This document shows, piece by piece, positions 5,912 through 13,759 of a stretch of DNA of 23,844 nt (position 1 is the stretch's first letter; each line of letters opens with the position of its first letter). Under the pieces are notes generated by a model that was given only the letters and a program-made list of their open reading frames with translations, ran no database searches and had not been told where the DNA came from. The position numbers and the translations under genes are program-made. The stretch is from IMG/VR virus record IMGVR_UViG_3300005288_000109, positions 1-23,844 of that record; one strand, written 5' to 3'. The stretch comes from a virus.

Positions 5912-7405
5912 ATGGCTGACGAAGCAGAAATCTCCCTAGAGGCAGGGGACAATGAAATCCCAACTCTTTCTCTTGGGGAAGCTGGCTATAATGGCCTTCG
6001 GGTTTTAGGCGGCGAAATTCTTGAAGAATGTTCTCATGAACTGCGTTGGCCGCAAGCGATGCAGACTTTTAAACGTATGGAAAAGGACGGGGCTATTGCT
6101 CCAGCACTTGCATATGTGGAAATGATGATTTCTCGTGTTGACTGGAGTGTAAAGATTCCAGAAGGCTACGAAGAACAACTTAAAGATAAAGCTATCTACA
6201 TGCGTCAAGTTATGAATGATATGGAACACGATTTCAAGTCTTTCATTAAACAAGCTGTAAGCTTTAATCGGTACGGTTTTGCACCAGTTGAAAAGGTTCT
6301 AAGACTGAGATACCGAGATAAGGGCTCTCAATATAATGATGGGCTTGTTGGCATTAAGAAGCTTGTACTTCGTTCACAAGACACAATTGATAGCTGGAAA
6401 TTTACAAACAAGGGTCGTGATCTTGCTGGACTCTATCAGTGTGTAAATATCCAGAGCAACCGTGCTGCTAATTCTTACGAAGAAGTTGCAAACTATACTT
6501 ACGAAGATAATATCAAATTTATCCCTCGTAAAAAGTTCATGCTCTTTCGCTCAAATCCAATAAAAAACAACCCGGAAGGGCAATCCCCTCTAGTTGGTTG
6601 CTGGTCGGCATGGAAGTATAAGACAGCCTACCAAGAGTCCGAAGCTATTAGCGTAGCTCAAGATTCAAATGGGTTCAAGGTTCTTTACCTCCCCCCACAG
6701 TATATGACTGAAGATGCTTCTGAAGATAATAAAGCAGTCTTTGAGCACTATAAAACTGTAATTAAGAACATGCATCAGGCCAAGGAATCAGGACTAATCC
6801 TCCCCTTGATCCTAGATGACAACGGTAAGAAGATGTTTGAGTTTGAGATTATGTCTGTAACAGGGCAAAAGTCTTACGACACAAACGCCATTATCCAACG
6901 TTATACAGCAGAAATCCTTACGGCTTTGTTTGCTGACTTCCTATCTCTTGGTAGTAACGGTAGTGGTAGCTTCTCTCTTGCAGAGTCAAAGATTAGTGTT
7001 GTTGAGATGGCTATTCAATCAAAGCTGGATGAGATTAAAACTCAACTTAACTTTGACCTTGCCAAACAATTATTTAAGTTGAATGGTTGGTCAACCGACG
7101 TAATGCCTGAATGGACTTACGGCGAGATTGGTAAAGTCTCTATGGACGAAATCGGTAAGTTCGTACAACGAGTTTCCGCAGTATCCATGATGCCTAAAAC
7201 ACCACAAGTTGTTAACTGGATTATGGAACAAGCCAATATTCCTTATAAAGTTGACCCAGATACTTCTATCGGGGACTTGTCTGAGATGCTTACACCAATG
7301 ACTTCAGGTGCAGCTCAAGGTATGACCTCCGGTATGAGCAACGGCGTTGGAGGTTCTAATGGATCTTCGGGAGACAGTTCAACCAGTAATACGGAAAATA
7401 CATAG
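5912..7405 (+). CDS. Portal protein (DUF935 / Mu gp29-like)
   Basis: This encodes a 497-residue protein starting directly after the terminase stop, with AGGAG 5 nt upstream. Features typical of DUF935-type portals are visible: an N-terminal region with PQAMQTFKRMEKDGAIAPAL near 47-66, a stem with FNRYGFAPVEKV near 118-129, a segment FIPRKKFMLFRSNPI near 208-222, and a C-terminal helical part with SFSLAESKISVVEMAIQSKL near 352-371. The last 40 residues are a flexible Ser/Gly/Asn-rich tail. Twelve copies would form the ring at the capsid vertex through which DNA is pumped by the terminase and to which the connectors dock. The position between terL and the protease is the usual one. Confidence 0.85.
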   Translation: MADEAEISLEAGDNEIPTLSLGEAGYNGLRVLGGEILEECSHELRWPQAMQTFKRMEKDGAIAPALAYVEMMISRVDWSVKIPEGYEEQLKDKAIYMRQVMNDMEHDFKSFIKQAVSFNRYGFAPVEKVLRLRYRDKGSQYNDGLVGIKKLVLRSQDTIDSWKFTNKGRDLAGLYQCVNIQSNRAANSYEEVANYTYEDNIKFIPRKKFMLFRSNPIKNNPEGQSPLVGCWSAWKYKTAYQESEAISVAQDSNGFKVLYLPPQYMTEDASEDNKAVFEHYKTVIKNMHQAKESGLILPLILDDNGKKMFEFEIMSVTGQKSYDTNAIIQRYTAEILTALFADFLSLGSNGSGSFSLAESKISVVEMAIQSKLDEIKTQLNFDLAKQLFKLNGWSTDVMPEWTYGEIGKVSMDEIGKFVQRVSAVSMMPKTPQVVNWIMEQANIPYKVDPDTSIGDLSEMLTPMTSGAAQGMTSGMSNGVGGSNGSSGDSSTSNTENT

Positions 7406-8181
7406 TGAGAGAACTAAAGGATAAAGGTTGGGTAACTCCAACCGATAGAGAATCTTATTATGTATATGCTTTATATGACCTGAATGGATGGCCTTTCTAT
7501 ATAGGCAAGGGTAAAAACCTTCGTTTAAATAATCATGTAAAGCCAACTCTACTCAAAGAAAACTGCTACAAGAATTTTAAAATTAAAAAGATTCTTAAAG
7601 AGCAAGGTTATCTTAAAAGAGAGATTCTTTGCTATTGTGAATCAGAAGAGTCCGCACTAAATCTAGAAAAAGATTTAATTGCAGCTTATGGCATTTATAC
7701 AGAAAACGGCCTTCTGACTAACCACTCCAAACATCATTGGGACTTGCCAGCCAAGGCTTACGTAAAGAAAGCAGAAGCCCAGAAAGTTGAAAGACAAAGC
7801 CGTGTTTCTGATGAGTTGATTTTAAAAGCTTATAACTCTTGGAAATTTGATTTTGTCTCCATCCTCTCTCTAGCTGAAGGTTTAGGTCTTTCATCTTCTT
7901 ATCTCGGTAAGGTTTTTGAAGGCAAGAAACGGAAAGATTTAGGTCTTACTATTGAAACGCCCAGTAGACAATCACTTCGTTTAGGTATGGGTAAGCAACA
8001 ACTGATTGAGTTTGCTGAAGATCGGTTCGTTAATAAATTTTCCTATAGTCAATTAATGTCTAAATATTCTATGCCTAAAACAACAGTTGCTAGAGTTCTT
8101 AAGATGGAAGGTGTTTATTCTTTTCTTAAAGAACTTTATCCAGACGAACTTAAAAATAAGGAGTCCATTTATGGCCCATGA
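7405..8181 (+). CDS. GIY-YIG homing endonuclease
   Basis: This encodes a 258-residue free-standing endonuclease starting at a GTG that overlaps the portal stop (TAGTG), with a weak GGAA site 8 nt upstream. The nuclease domain occupies about residues 17-100: YVY at 19-21, FYIGKG at 31-36, Arg40, and Glu88 in the ALNLEKDLI helix are the expected catalytic positions. The C-terminal half has two helix-turn-helix-like segments, near 150-175 (SILSLAEGLGLSSSYLGKVF) and 215-245 (SYSQLMSKYSMPKTTVARVL), suited to target recognition. The 3' end carries the ribosome binding site of the protease gene and overlaps it by 11 nt, so the insertion keeps both neighbours intact. The gene is more A/T-rich than the flanking head genes, consistent with transfer. 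Confidence 0.88.
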   Translation: MRELKDKGWVTPTDRESYYVYALYDLNGWPFYIGKGKNLRLNNHVKPTLLKENCYKNFKIKKILKEQGYLKREILCYCESEESALNLEKDLIAAYGIYTENGLLTNHSKHHWDLPAKAYVKKAEAQKVERQSRVSDELILKAYNSWKFDFVSILSLAEGLGLSSSYLGKVFEGKKRKDLGLTIETPSRQSLRLGMGKQQLIEFAEDRFVNKFSYSQLMSKYSMPKTTVARVLKMEGVYSFLKELYPDELKNKESIYGP

Positions 8182-9523
8182 ATTAGCTCGCTTTCGTAGC
8201 AAGCTGTTCGATACTCCCCTCCTAGTGGACTCTAAAAGTTTTGAATCTATTCTTAACTATGTAGACAAGCGTTGTGAAGGGACTGTTGATGTTGTGCAGA
8301 AAGAAGCTAGTAATGAGTTCTCGATGTATAGCACTTTGCATTATGCGGAATCAAATCTTGGTGTTATCCACATCTCTGGCCCACTGACTAACAAGTCAAC
8401 TGGATGGGAAGCATTGTGTGGTGGTACATCGTATGAAAGTATTAAAGAAGACTTTGAAGCCTTGCTTGAAGCTGGTACTAAGACTGTAGCCTTTATGGTT
8501 GAGTCTGGCGGCGGTGAAGCCTACGGTATGATGGATACTGGTAACTATCTGCGTAAGTTGGCAGATGAAAACGGTGTTCGTATCATCTCGTATGTCGATG
8601 GCCTCAGTGCTTCGGCAGCCTACGGTCTTACTGCTATCTCTGATGAAATCATCTCTAATAAGAATTCTGAAATCGGTTCTATCGGTGTCTTGATTCGTTT
8701 GATGAATGATTCTAAAGCTCTTGAGATGGAAGGTTATCAGCGTTCCTTCATTAGTGCTGGCACTCAGAAGATTCCATACTCTGAAGACGGTTCTTTCCGT
8801 AAAGAGTTCTTGGATGACTTGCAATACAAAGTAGACACTCTCTACACAGACTTCGCAGAGTATGTTGCTGAACACCGCAACTTGTCTGTAGAAGCAGTTC
8901 GGAATACTCAAGCAAACACTTTCCTAGCGGGAGACGCGATTGCCTTGGGCCTAGCTGACCGGATTCTTACTCAGGAAGAGTTTTATTCGTACCTATCGGG
9001 CGAAGCCCAAACCAATAAAGAAGGAAGTTCGATGAGTAATCGTATCTTTAAATTTAGTAAAACCAATACTGAGGAAACTCTGAATATGTCGCAACTCGCT
9101 GAATTGCAAGCACAACTTGCACAGTACGAAGGCCAAGTAGCAGAGCTTACCTCTGTCAAAGAAACCCTGACTACTCTCCAATCTGCATTTGCAGAAAAAG
9201 AAGCAGCCCTGACTGAAGCACTTGCTCAAGTAGCCTCTGCGGAAGCTGCCGCTGTCACCGTTAAACTGGACGCACGTAAGTCCAAACTTGCCGCTGTAAT
9301 GTCCGCTGACAAACTGGAAGCTGTTTCTGCTTCCCTGTCCAGCCTTGACGACTCGGCATTTGAAACTGTTCTGAGTGGTTTTGCTGCACAGAAACAAGCT
9401 CTTGAAGCATCTGACATGTTTACAGAGATTGGCGACCAAGGTACTGAAGCTGTTGTAGAGACTACCTCGAAAGCTAAAACTTCTACCGAAGATCAAATTA
9501 AACAAAAACTCGGTCTAGTATAA
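8171..9523 (+). CDS. Head maturation protease, S49 family, with C-terminal scaffold
   Basis: This encodes a 450-residue protein. Residues 1-275 are an S49 (SppA/lambda C-like) serine protease: an oxyanion-region VESGGGEAYGM (110-120), the nucleophile Ser148 in DGLSASAAYG, and Lys200 in SAGTQKIPY as the likely general base. Residues 288-450 are a Glu/Gln/Ala-rich coiled coil ending in basic and hydrophobic residues, the form of a capsid scaffold. The protease would cut scaffold and other head proteins during maturation. The start at 8171 has AAGGAGT upstream; the frame is open further 5' (to 8087), but that part only overlaps the GIY-YIG gene. The nested arrangement resembles lambda C/Nu3. Confidence 0.88.
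   Translation: MAHELARFRSKLFDTPLLVDSKSFESILNYVDKRCEGTVDVVQKEASNEFSMYSTLHYAESNLGVIHISGPLTNKSTGWEALCGGTSYESIKEDFEALLEAGTKTVAFMVESGGGEAYGMMDTGNYLRKLADENGVRIISYVDGLSASAAYGLTAISDEIISNKNSEIGSIGVLIRLMNDSKALEMEGYQRSFISAGTQKIPYSEDGSFRKEFLDDLQYKVDTLYTDFAEYVAEHRNLSVEAVRNTQANTFLAGDAIALGLADRILTQEEFYSYLSGEAQTNKEGSSMSNRIFKFSKTNTEETLNMSQLAELQAQLAQYEGQVAELTSVKETLTTLQSAFAEKEAALTEALAQVASAEAAAVTVKLDARKSKLAAVMSADKLEAVSASLSSLDDSAFETVLSGFAAQKQALEASDMFTEIGDQGTEAVVETTSKAKTSTEDQIKQKLGLV
9032..9523 (+). CDS. Internal in-frame scaffold protein, nested in the protease gene
   Basis: ATG at 9032 (protease codon 288) is preceded by AAGGAAG at a suitable distance and opens a 163-residue product that is the whole coiled-coil tail of the protease. 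A second in-frame ATG at 9086 also has GAGGAAA 8 nt upstream and would give 145 residues. The product is rich in Ala, Gln, Glu and Leu (AELQAQLAQYEGQ, then EALAQVASAEAA), as expected of a helical scaffold that fills the procapsid and is later removed. Lambda Nu3 is made the same way from within gene C. The internal starts are seen directly; their use is inference. Confidence 0.6.
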   Translation: MSNRIFKFSKTNTEETLNMSQLAELQAQLAQYEGQVAELTSVKETLTTLQSAFAEKEAALTEALAQVASAEAAAVTVKLDARKSKLAAVMSADKLEAVSASLSSLDDSAFETVLSGFAAQKQALEASDMFTEIGDQGTEAVVETTSKAKTSTEDQIKQKLGLV

Positions 9524-9564
9524 GTCTAAAGACTTTACGCACTACTCTTTAAAAGGAAACAAAT

Positions 9565-10029
9565 ATGCCTTTCGTTGCTGCTACTTTCGTACAACGCTTC
9601 TCTGATCTTGTTGTACATGAGCTTGACCCATCTGTTGGTTATAGCCGCCGTGACCTGAACGTCACCCCTATCACTCCAGCTATCCGTATGGGTACTGTAG
9701 TTTATCGTGCCAAGTCTGCTGACCTCACTGCTGCTTGGACCGTACTGGCCTCTGCTGCTCCTCTGGTATTGACTAATGAATTCGCTGTTGTTTATGGCGA
9801 TCATTTCTCGTTCAATCCTTCGTTCGTTCCTCGTGCAATTGCTGCAAATCAATATAACGCTGTTGGTTTTGTTGGTACTTCGGGTGCTCTGCAACTGAAA
9901 GAATACTACATCAAACAAGTTGCAAAAGACACCGCTCCTAATGGTGGCGCTGCCCTGACTGATGCTCAAGTTGAAACCCTGAAGGGTCTGCTTGAGCAAC
10001 AAGGCATCCAAGTTCTCAAAACTGTTTAA
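9565..10029 (+). CDS. Head decoration protein (lambda D-like family)
   Basis: This encodes a 154-residue protein behind AAAAGGAAAC. It starts MPFVAATFVQRFSD, is beta-rich, and has a central PITPAIRMGTVVYRAK and a later FVGTSGALQLKEYYI. This pattern, together with the position between the protease/scaffold and the major capsid protein, fits a lambda D-like decoration protein that caps the mature shell. Codon use is strongly biased to GCT, CGT and CTG, like the capsid gene next to it, suggesting high expression. The C-terminus (DAQVETLKGLLEQQGIQVL) is helical. The 41-nt gap upstream holds a small AAGTC-TAAA-GACTT hairpin (9522-9535). Confidence 0.75.
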   Translation: MPFVAATFVQRFSDLVVHELDPSVGYSRRDLNVTPITPAIRMGTVVYRAKSADLTAAWTVLASAAPLVLTNEFAVVYGDHFSFNPSFVPRAIAANQYNAVGFVGTSGALQLKEYYIKQVAKDTAPNGGAALTDAQVETLKGLLEQQGIQVLKTV

Positions 10030-10061
10030 TTACAGATTATATTTAAGGAATTATAAATACT

Positions 10062-11126
10062 ATGGCAATTGTACTTGACCGCACTAATCTGGGTAAGGTT
10101 GTAGATCGTACCGAATCCCTGATTGTTATCCCAAACACCGTTGGTATCACCAATGCTCTGGGCCTGTTCCAAGACGACTATCGCAGTCAGAAGAACATTG
10201 AAATTGTTCGCAGCACCAAGAAAAGCCACATTCTGGAAGACCGTAACTGGGATGAGCGTAATCAGACTATTGCTGGTCGTCAACACGACTCGCTGCTGCT
10301 GAAGATCCCTCACTTCCCTCTGGACGATGCAATCACTCCTAACGATATCGACGGTATTGTTCAGGCTGGTTCGCTGGCAGAGTTTGCTGAGCTGGAAACC
10401 GTTGCTTCGGTTCGTGCTGACAAGATGATTGATATGCGTGAAGCGCATTCCCTGACCCTTGAAGCTGCTCGTATGCAGATGATTGTAACTGGTACTGCTT
10501 ATGCTCCTCGTGGCACTGTAGTTACCAACTTCTACACCGAGTTTGGTGTTACCCGTACTGAAATTGATGTTGATTTCTCGGGTGCTGCTGACCCTCGTGC
10601 AACCATCAACACCGCTAAGAAAGCAGTTCGTAACGGTCTGCGTGATGGTCAAGCCGGTACTGTTCGTTCGTTCGTAGTACTGTGCTCTGATTCGTTCTAT
10701 ATGGCTCTGCAACAAAACGCCTTCGTAACTGATGCATTCAAGTATGTTGACCAAGGTCAAGCTCTGAGTGTTCTGTTGGGTCGTGGCGGTAATGACGTTG
10801 CTGGTCTGGACGCTCGTTTCGAACAAATGTCCCTGTTCGGTTGCACCTTCATCAACGCTGGTGCTGCTGGTTACGAGAATGCTGCTGGTACTTTCGTACC
10901 GTTCATTCCAGAAGGTGATGCTTACATGCTGCCTGTTGGTGTGCGTGACCTGTTCAAAACTTACTACGCTCCGGCTAACCGTTTTGGTACCGTGAACCGT
11001 CGTGCTCAGGGTAGCTACTGGTACGAATACCTGAACGAAAAAGATGACATCATCGAAATCATGACTGAGCAAAACTTCTTGAACGCATTGCTCAATCCTG
11101 CTGCTGTTGTTCGTTTGTTCCTCTGA
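10062..11126 (+). CDS. Major capsid protein (lambda E-like family)
   Basis: This encodes a 354-residue capsid protein with an AAGGAA site upstream. Diagnostic segments of the phage major capsid protein E family are visible: LLLKIPHFPLDDAITPNDIDG near residues 76-96, a middle part with GVTRTEIDVDFSGAADP, LRDGQAGTVRSFVVLCSDSFY leading into the peripheral domain, and the C-terminal YYAPANRFGTVNRRAQGSYWYEYLNEKDD followed by ALLNPAAVVRLFL. It has the HK97 fold in known members and forms the icosahedral shell. Codon use is the most biased in the window (CTG for Leu, CGT for Arg), in line with a very abundant product. A stem-loop follows the stop. Confidence 0.92.
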   Translation: MAIVLDRTNLGKVVDRTESLIVIPNTVGITNALGLFQDDYRSQKNIEIVRSTKKSHILEDRNWDERNQTIAGRQHDSLLLKIPHFPLDDAITPNDIDGIVQAGSLAEFAELETVASVRADKMIDMREAHSLTLEAARMQMIVTGTAYAPRGTVVTNFYTEFGVTRTEIDVDFSGAADPRATINTAKKAVRNGLRDGQAGTVRSFVVLCSDSFYMALQQNAFVTDAFKYVDQGQALSVLLGRGGNDVAGLDARFEQMSLFGCTFINAGAAGYENAAGTFVPFIPEGDAYMLPVGVRDLFKTYYAPANRFGTVNRRAQGSYWYEYLNEKDDIIEIMTEQNFLNALLNPAAVVRLFL

Positions 11127-11141
11127 TTGTAAATTATAATA

Positions 11142-11159
11142 GGGGCTTGAAAGAGCCCC
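11142..11159 (+). promoter_or_regulatory. Stem-loop after the capsid gene
   Basis: GGGGCT at 11142-11147 pairs perfectly with AGCCCC at 11154-11159 around TGAAAG. No T tract follows, so it is more likely an mRNA 3' stabiliser or partial attenuator than a full terminator. It is similar in stem and loop to the one after the first tube gene (16173-16194). Confidence 0.5.
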
Positions 11160-11179
11160 ATATTCTGGAGTAAAAGAAT

Positions 11180-11407
11180 ATGGCTGTAGAAACTAAAAAT
11201 GGTTGGATCTTCGCTGTCCGTCAACTTGATGGTGCGATCGTAGGTGCAACTGTTCCCGCTGCAAGTACCACTGTTGCTGGTAAAGTAAAACAAATTACTT
11301 TTACTGCTCAACAATCCCCAGCATTTGCAGACCTTACTGCTGTAACCACAGCTTATAATGCATTGCTTACTAAATTGATTGCTGCCGGTATTATGCCTGC
11401 TGCGTAA
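11180..11407 (+). CDS. Small head-fibre-like protein
   Basis: This encodes a 75-residue protein behind a TGGAG site. The C-terminal part, FADLTAVTTAYNALLTKLIAAGIM, resembles the ending of small head fibre proteins of the phi29 gp8.5 type, in which such a helix follows a short beta region (here AGKVKQITFTAQQ). It lies directly after the major capsid gene and before a strong hairpin, as expected of a capsid accessory protein. It may bind the shell surface. The short length and limited motif make this a moderate call. Confidence 0.55.
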   Translation: MAVETKNGWIFAVRQLDGAIVGATVPAASTTVAGKVKQITFTAQQSPAFADLTAVTTAYNALLTKLIAAGIMPAA

Positions 11408-11412
11408 GTATA

Positions 11413-11436
11413 AAGGGCAGAGTTAACTCTGCCCTT
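11413..11436 (+). terminator. Strong hairpin closing the head module
   Basis: AAGGGCAGAG (11413-11422) pairs perfectly over 10 bp with CTCTGCCCTT (11427-11436) around the tetraloop TTAA. It is followed by GTAGTTTAGAATATTTT, which is T-rich but interrupted. It lies 5 nt after the stop of the small head protein and is the best intrinsic terminator in the window, separating the head genes from the LAGLIDADG gene. Readthrough must reach the connector genes unless there is a promoter downstream. Confidence 0.75.
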
Positions 11437-11496
11437 GTAGTTTAGAATATTTTGTGCTAAGCTGTTCAATCAAATTTTAAATAAAGGAGATTGAAA

Positions 11497-12459
11497 ATGC
11501 TAGCCCCAACATTTGTAGACGATAATGCACTTTGTGTGTTCGCTGTAGAATTATATAATTCTGGTAAACTCAAGAAAGAGGTTGCTGAGATTCTGGGTAT
11601 CAACCCGCGAACACTCTATGATAAGCTAAAAGCTTTCGGATTTTCTATATACAAAGAAAGGTCCGAAGGGTTATCTGCTGAACAAGAAGTTCAAGTTGCT
11701 GGTATGTATGCAGATGGGATAACAATTGATAATATTGTTATTCAATTGAATATTACTATCCAAGATGTTCGTAAAGTATTTAAGAAGTTTGATATTAAAC
11801 CTAAAAACCATAAGTTCTATAGGGAAAGGTATATAAATAAAAATTCTTTTTCTGATACAGATGAAGAAGAATGCGCTTATTACTATGGTTGGATTGTAAG
11901 TGATGGGTGTCTCTCTTCAACAGGAACTGTGACACTCTCCGTGCATACTAAAGATATTGAAATCTTAGATAATCTTAAAGCATATGTTGGAGGTAACAGG
12001 GCTATCTACTCTGGTGTAACAAGTCCTGACCCCAGAACTGGCACTATTTATCAAGTATCCTCTTTCTCGTTTCAGGATGATGATCTAGCTGAGAGACTTG
12101 TTAGTTTTGGGCTTGAGCAAAGAAAGTCTACTAAAGAAACTTGTCCAGAATGCTTCAAACTTAACCGCCACTTTTGGAGAGGAATGTTAGAGGGTGATGG
12201 TTGTATCTCTAAAACAAGTAATAATTTTGACTTAGTCGGGAGCGATGAAATTGTTCAAGACTTTGCTAATTATTGCAAGTTCTTATTCCCAGAGTGCAAG
12301 CCCAGATTCTACAAGAAAGGTTCGATTAGTGTAGTCAGTCTTTGCAGTAAAGTATACTCTAAACAAATCCTAGATGAATTGTACAGAGACTGTAAATACA
12401 AATTATCTAGAAAGTACAATATTTATTTGGAGAAATACTATGGCACTAACTCCGGTTGA
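11497..12459 (+). CDS. LAGLIDADG homing endonuclease with N-terminal HTH domains
   Basis: This encodes a 320-residue free-standing endonuclease. The ATG at 11497 has AAAGGAG 7 nt upstream; an in-frame TTG at 11491 is less likely. Two helix-turn-helix segments come first: residues 24-49 (KLKKEVAEILGINPRTLYDKL) and 63-97 (DGITIDNIVIQLNITIQDVRKV). Residues 127-305 carry two LAGLIDADG-type motifs, YYYGWIVSDGCL (128-139) and FWRGMLEGDGCI (226-237), each ending in the catalytic acidic residue. A CPEC pair (216-219) lies between them. The gene sits between the head terminator and the connector genes, and its last codons contain the ribosome binding site and the start of the next gene (20-nt overlap), so insertion left the neighbour functional. 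It is more A/T-rich than the capsid gene. Confidence 0.88.
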   Translation: MLAPTFVDDNALCVFAVELYNSGKLKKEVAEILGINPRTLYDKLKAFGFSIYKERSEGLSAEQEVQVAGMYADGITIDNIVIQLNITIQDVRKVFKKFDIKPKNHKFYRERYINKNSFSDTDEEECAYYYGWIVSDGCLSSTGTVTLSVHTKDIEILDNLKAYVGGNRAIYSGVTSPDPRTGTIYQVSSFSFQDDDLAERLVSFGLEQRKSTKETCPECFKLNRHFWRGMLEGDGCISKTSNNFDLVGSDEIVQDFANYCKFLFPECKPRFYKKGSISVVSLCSKVYSKQILDELYRDCKYKLSRKYNIYLEKYYGTNSG

Positions 12460-12868
12460 GGAAGTAAGATTTTTAATTGGTTTAGGCCCTACGTCACCTT
12501 TTGCAAATCTAGTCTCAGACGCTGAAATTGAGTGGGCTCTTGAGCGTACCAATGGAAACATCATTCAAGCCGCACGACTGATAGCCATCTCTCTTTCGTT
12601 TCAGTTAGCTGGTTACAATACCCGAGAAAGAGTAGGTGATGAAGAAATCTGGAACTCTGTTTCCACTTCTTATCTCGCAGCACTTAAGAACTTTATTACA
12701 GACCCTGCTGTACTGATCCCAAATGGTTTGATGCCTTGGTCTGCTAACAAGTGTCCAAGTAAGCTTATGAGTATTGAAATCTGTGACGGCGATAATTGCA
12801 AGGAAGCTTGTGAATGTGCTTGCGAGAGTACATCTGCTTGTAATTGTGCAGCTGGTCCTACTTTCTGA
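12440..12868 (+). CDS. Head-tail connector (adaptor) with Cys-rich tail
   Basis: This encodes a 142-residue protein. Residues 1-90 (TPVEEVRFLIGLGPTSPFA, then SDAEIEWALERTNGNIIQAARL) are helical and resemble head-tail connector adaptors that dock under the portal. The C-terminal 40 residues are unusual: eight cysteines at 105, 115, 120, 124, 126, 128, 134 and 136, including CECAC and CNC, which suggests metal binding or disulphides. The start at 12440 has GGAG 7 nt upstream, inside the LAGLIDADG gene; the frame is open further upstream, but only as overlap. It is the first of four small genes that make the neck. Confidence 0.65.
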   Translation: MALTPVEEVRFLIGLGPTSPFANLVSDAEIEWALERTNGNIIQAARLIAISLSFQLAGYNTRERVGDEEIWNSVSTSYLAALKNFITDPAVLIPNGLMPWSANKCPSKLMSIEICDGDNCKEACECACESTSACNCAAGPTF

Positions 12869-12877
12869 GGTTAAGTT

Positions 12878-13264
12878 ATGGCTCTTAGATTTAACCTTAT
12901 TAAGTTTACAGATGTAGTAGTTACACGAAGACTCGCAGGTACGTTTGTAGATGGTGATTGGGTAGAAGGAACTACTGAAACATTTACAGCCGGACTTAAA
13001 GTTCAACCTGTAAAACCTTTTGAACTTCTTCAGTTTCCTGAATCAGATAGGTCACGAGAGTGGCTTAAGGTGTATTGTAATACTCACAACCTTAGATCAC
13101 AAATTGAAGGCACAGTAGGTTTTGACGCCGATGAATTCCAGTGGGATTCTATTATTGATGGTGTTCCTTACACTTTCAAAATCATGAAGACTTATAGGTT
13201 TAAGGATTCGTGTATTGATCATTGGAAGGGCTGGGCTGCTAGAACAGAACTCACCCCAAACTAA
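12878..13264 (+). CDS. Head closure / stopper-like neck protein
   Basis: This encodes a 128-residue beta-rich protein with a TGAGGTTAAG site before the ATG. The run TVGFDADEFQWDSIIDGVPYTF followed by KIMKTYRFKDS, and the early segment RRLAGTFVDGDWVEGTTETF, match the layout of head completion or stopper proteins, which seal the connector after DNA filling. The call rests on size, beta character, the position directly after the adaptor and the usual adaptor-stopper-completion-terminator order. I see no catalytic motif. Confidence 0.55.
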   Translation: MALRFNLIKFTDVVVTRRLAGTFVDGDWVEGTTETFTAGLKVQPVKPFELLQFPESDRSREWLKVYCNTHNLRSQIEGTVGFDADEFQWDSIIDGVPYTFKIMKTYRFKDSCIDHWKGWAARTELTPN

Positions 13265-13276
13265 AAGGATAACAAA

Positions 13277-13759
13277 ATGTCTTTTAAGTTGAAGGTTGAT
13301 AAGTCTGGTTGGGAGAAGATGAAGAAGGAACTTCTAAAAGGAAGTCAATTAGAGGTTCAAGTTGGTATTGTTGAACCTACCTACTACGGAAGTGACAACG
13401 ACAATCTATCTGTTGCACAAGTCTGGCAGTGGCAAGAGGAAGGCGTACCAGCTCAGAATATCCCAACACGCCCAGCTATCAGAGTTGGATTTATGGCTCC
13501 GATTAAAAAAGGACTGTACGACTCGTATTTTGTTGAGAGTATTCAGCGAATTGCCGAAGGAAAAAGCACCTTCAAACAAGAGTACACAAGGATTGGTGCC
13601 ATGGCTAAGGGTGACTTGAAAGAGGCTGTTGAGCTATGGGATTCCCCACGAAACAGTCCATATACGGTTGACCTTAAAGGGTTTGACAACCCACTGATTG
13701 ATAGCGGACTTCTTTATGAGTCTATTGATTTTAAAGTAGATAAGAAAGGGAGTAACTGA
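13277..13759 (+). CDS. Tail completion / neck protein (HK97 gp10-like)
   Basis: This encodes a 160-residue protein with an AAAAGGATAA site before the ATG. The motif set LEVQVGIVEPTYY, VAQVWQWQEEGVPAQNIPTRPAIRVGF and the ending NPLIDSGLLYESIDFKV is characteristic of phage neck/tail-completion proteins (HK97 gp10 / Mu virion morphogenesis type): a GI start, an E-x-G-x-P-x-x-x-IP-x-RP core and a final LIDSGxL hairpin. It would join the head connector to the tail. The stop overlaps the next ATG (TGATG). Confidence 0.7.
   Translation: MSFKLKVDKSGWEKMKKELLKGSQLEVQVGIVEPTYYGSDNDNLSVAQVWQWQEEGVPAQNIPTRPAIRVGFMAPIKKGLYDSYFVESIQRIAEGKSTFKQEYTRIGAMAKGDLKEAVELWDSPRNSPYTVDLKGFDNPLIDSGLLYESIDFKVDKKGSN

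Noticed and set aside
8087-8170. Upstream extension of the protease frame
   Set aside because: It lies wholly in the GIY-YIG gene, and AAGGAGT directly precedes the ATG at 8171.
10052-10059. TATAAATA, identical to the T4 late promoter core
   Set aside because: It ends 2 nt before the capsid ATG, so a transcript starting downstream would lack the start codon. The AAGGAA ribosome binding site overlaps this area instead.
10026-11072. 348-codon open frame on the minus strand opposite the capsid gene
   Set aside because: It mirrors the strongly biased codon use of the capsid gene, which avoids codons that read as stops on the other strand. No ribosome binding site, no recognisable motif, and all neighbours read on the + strand.
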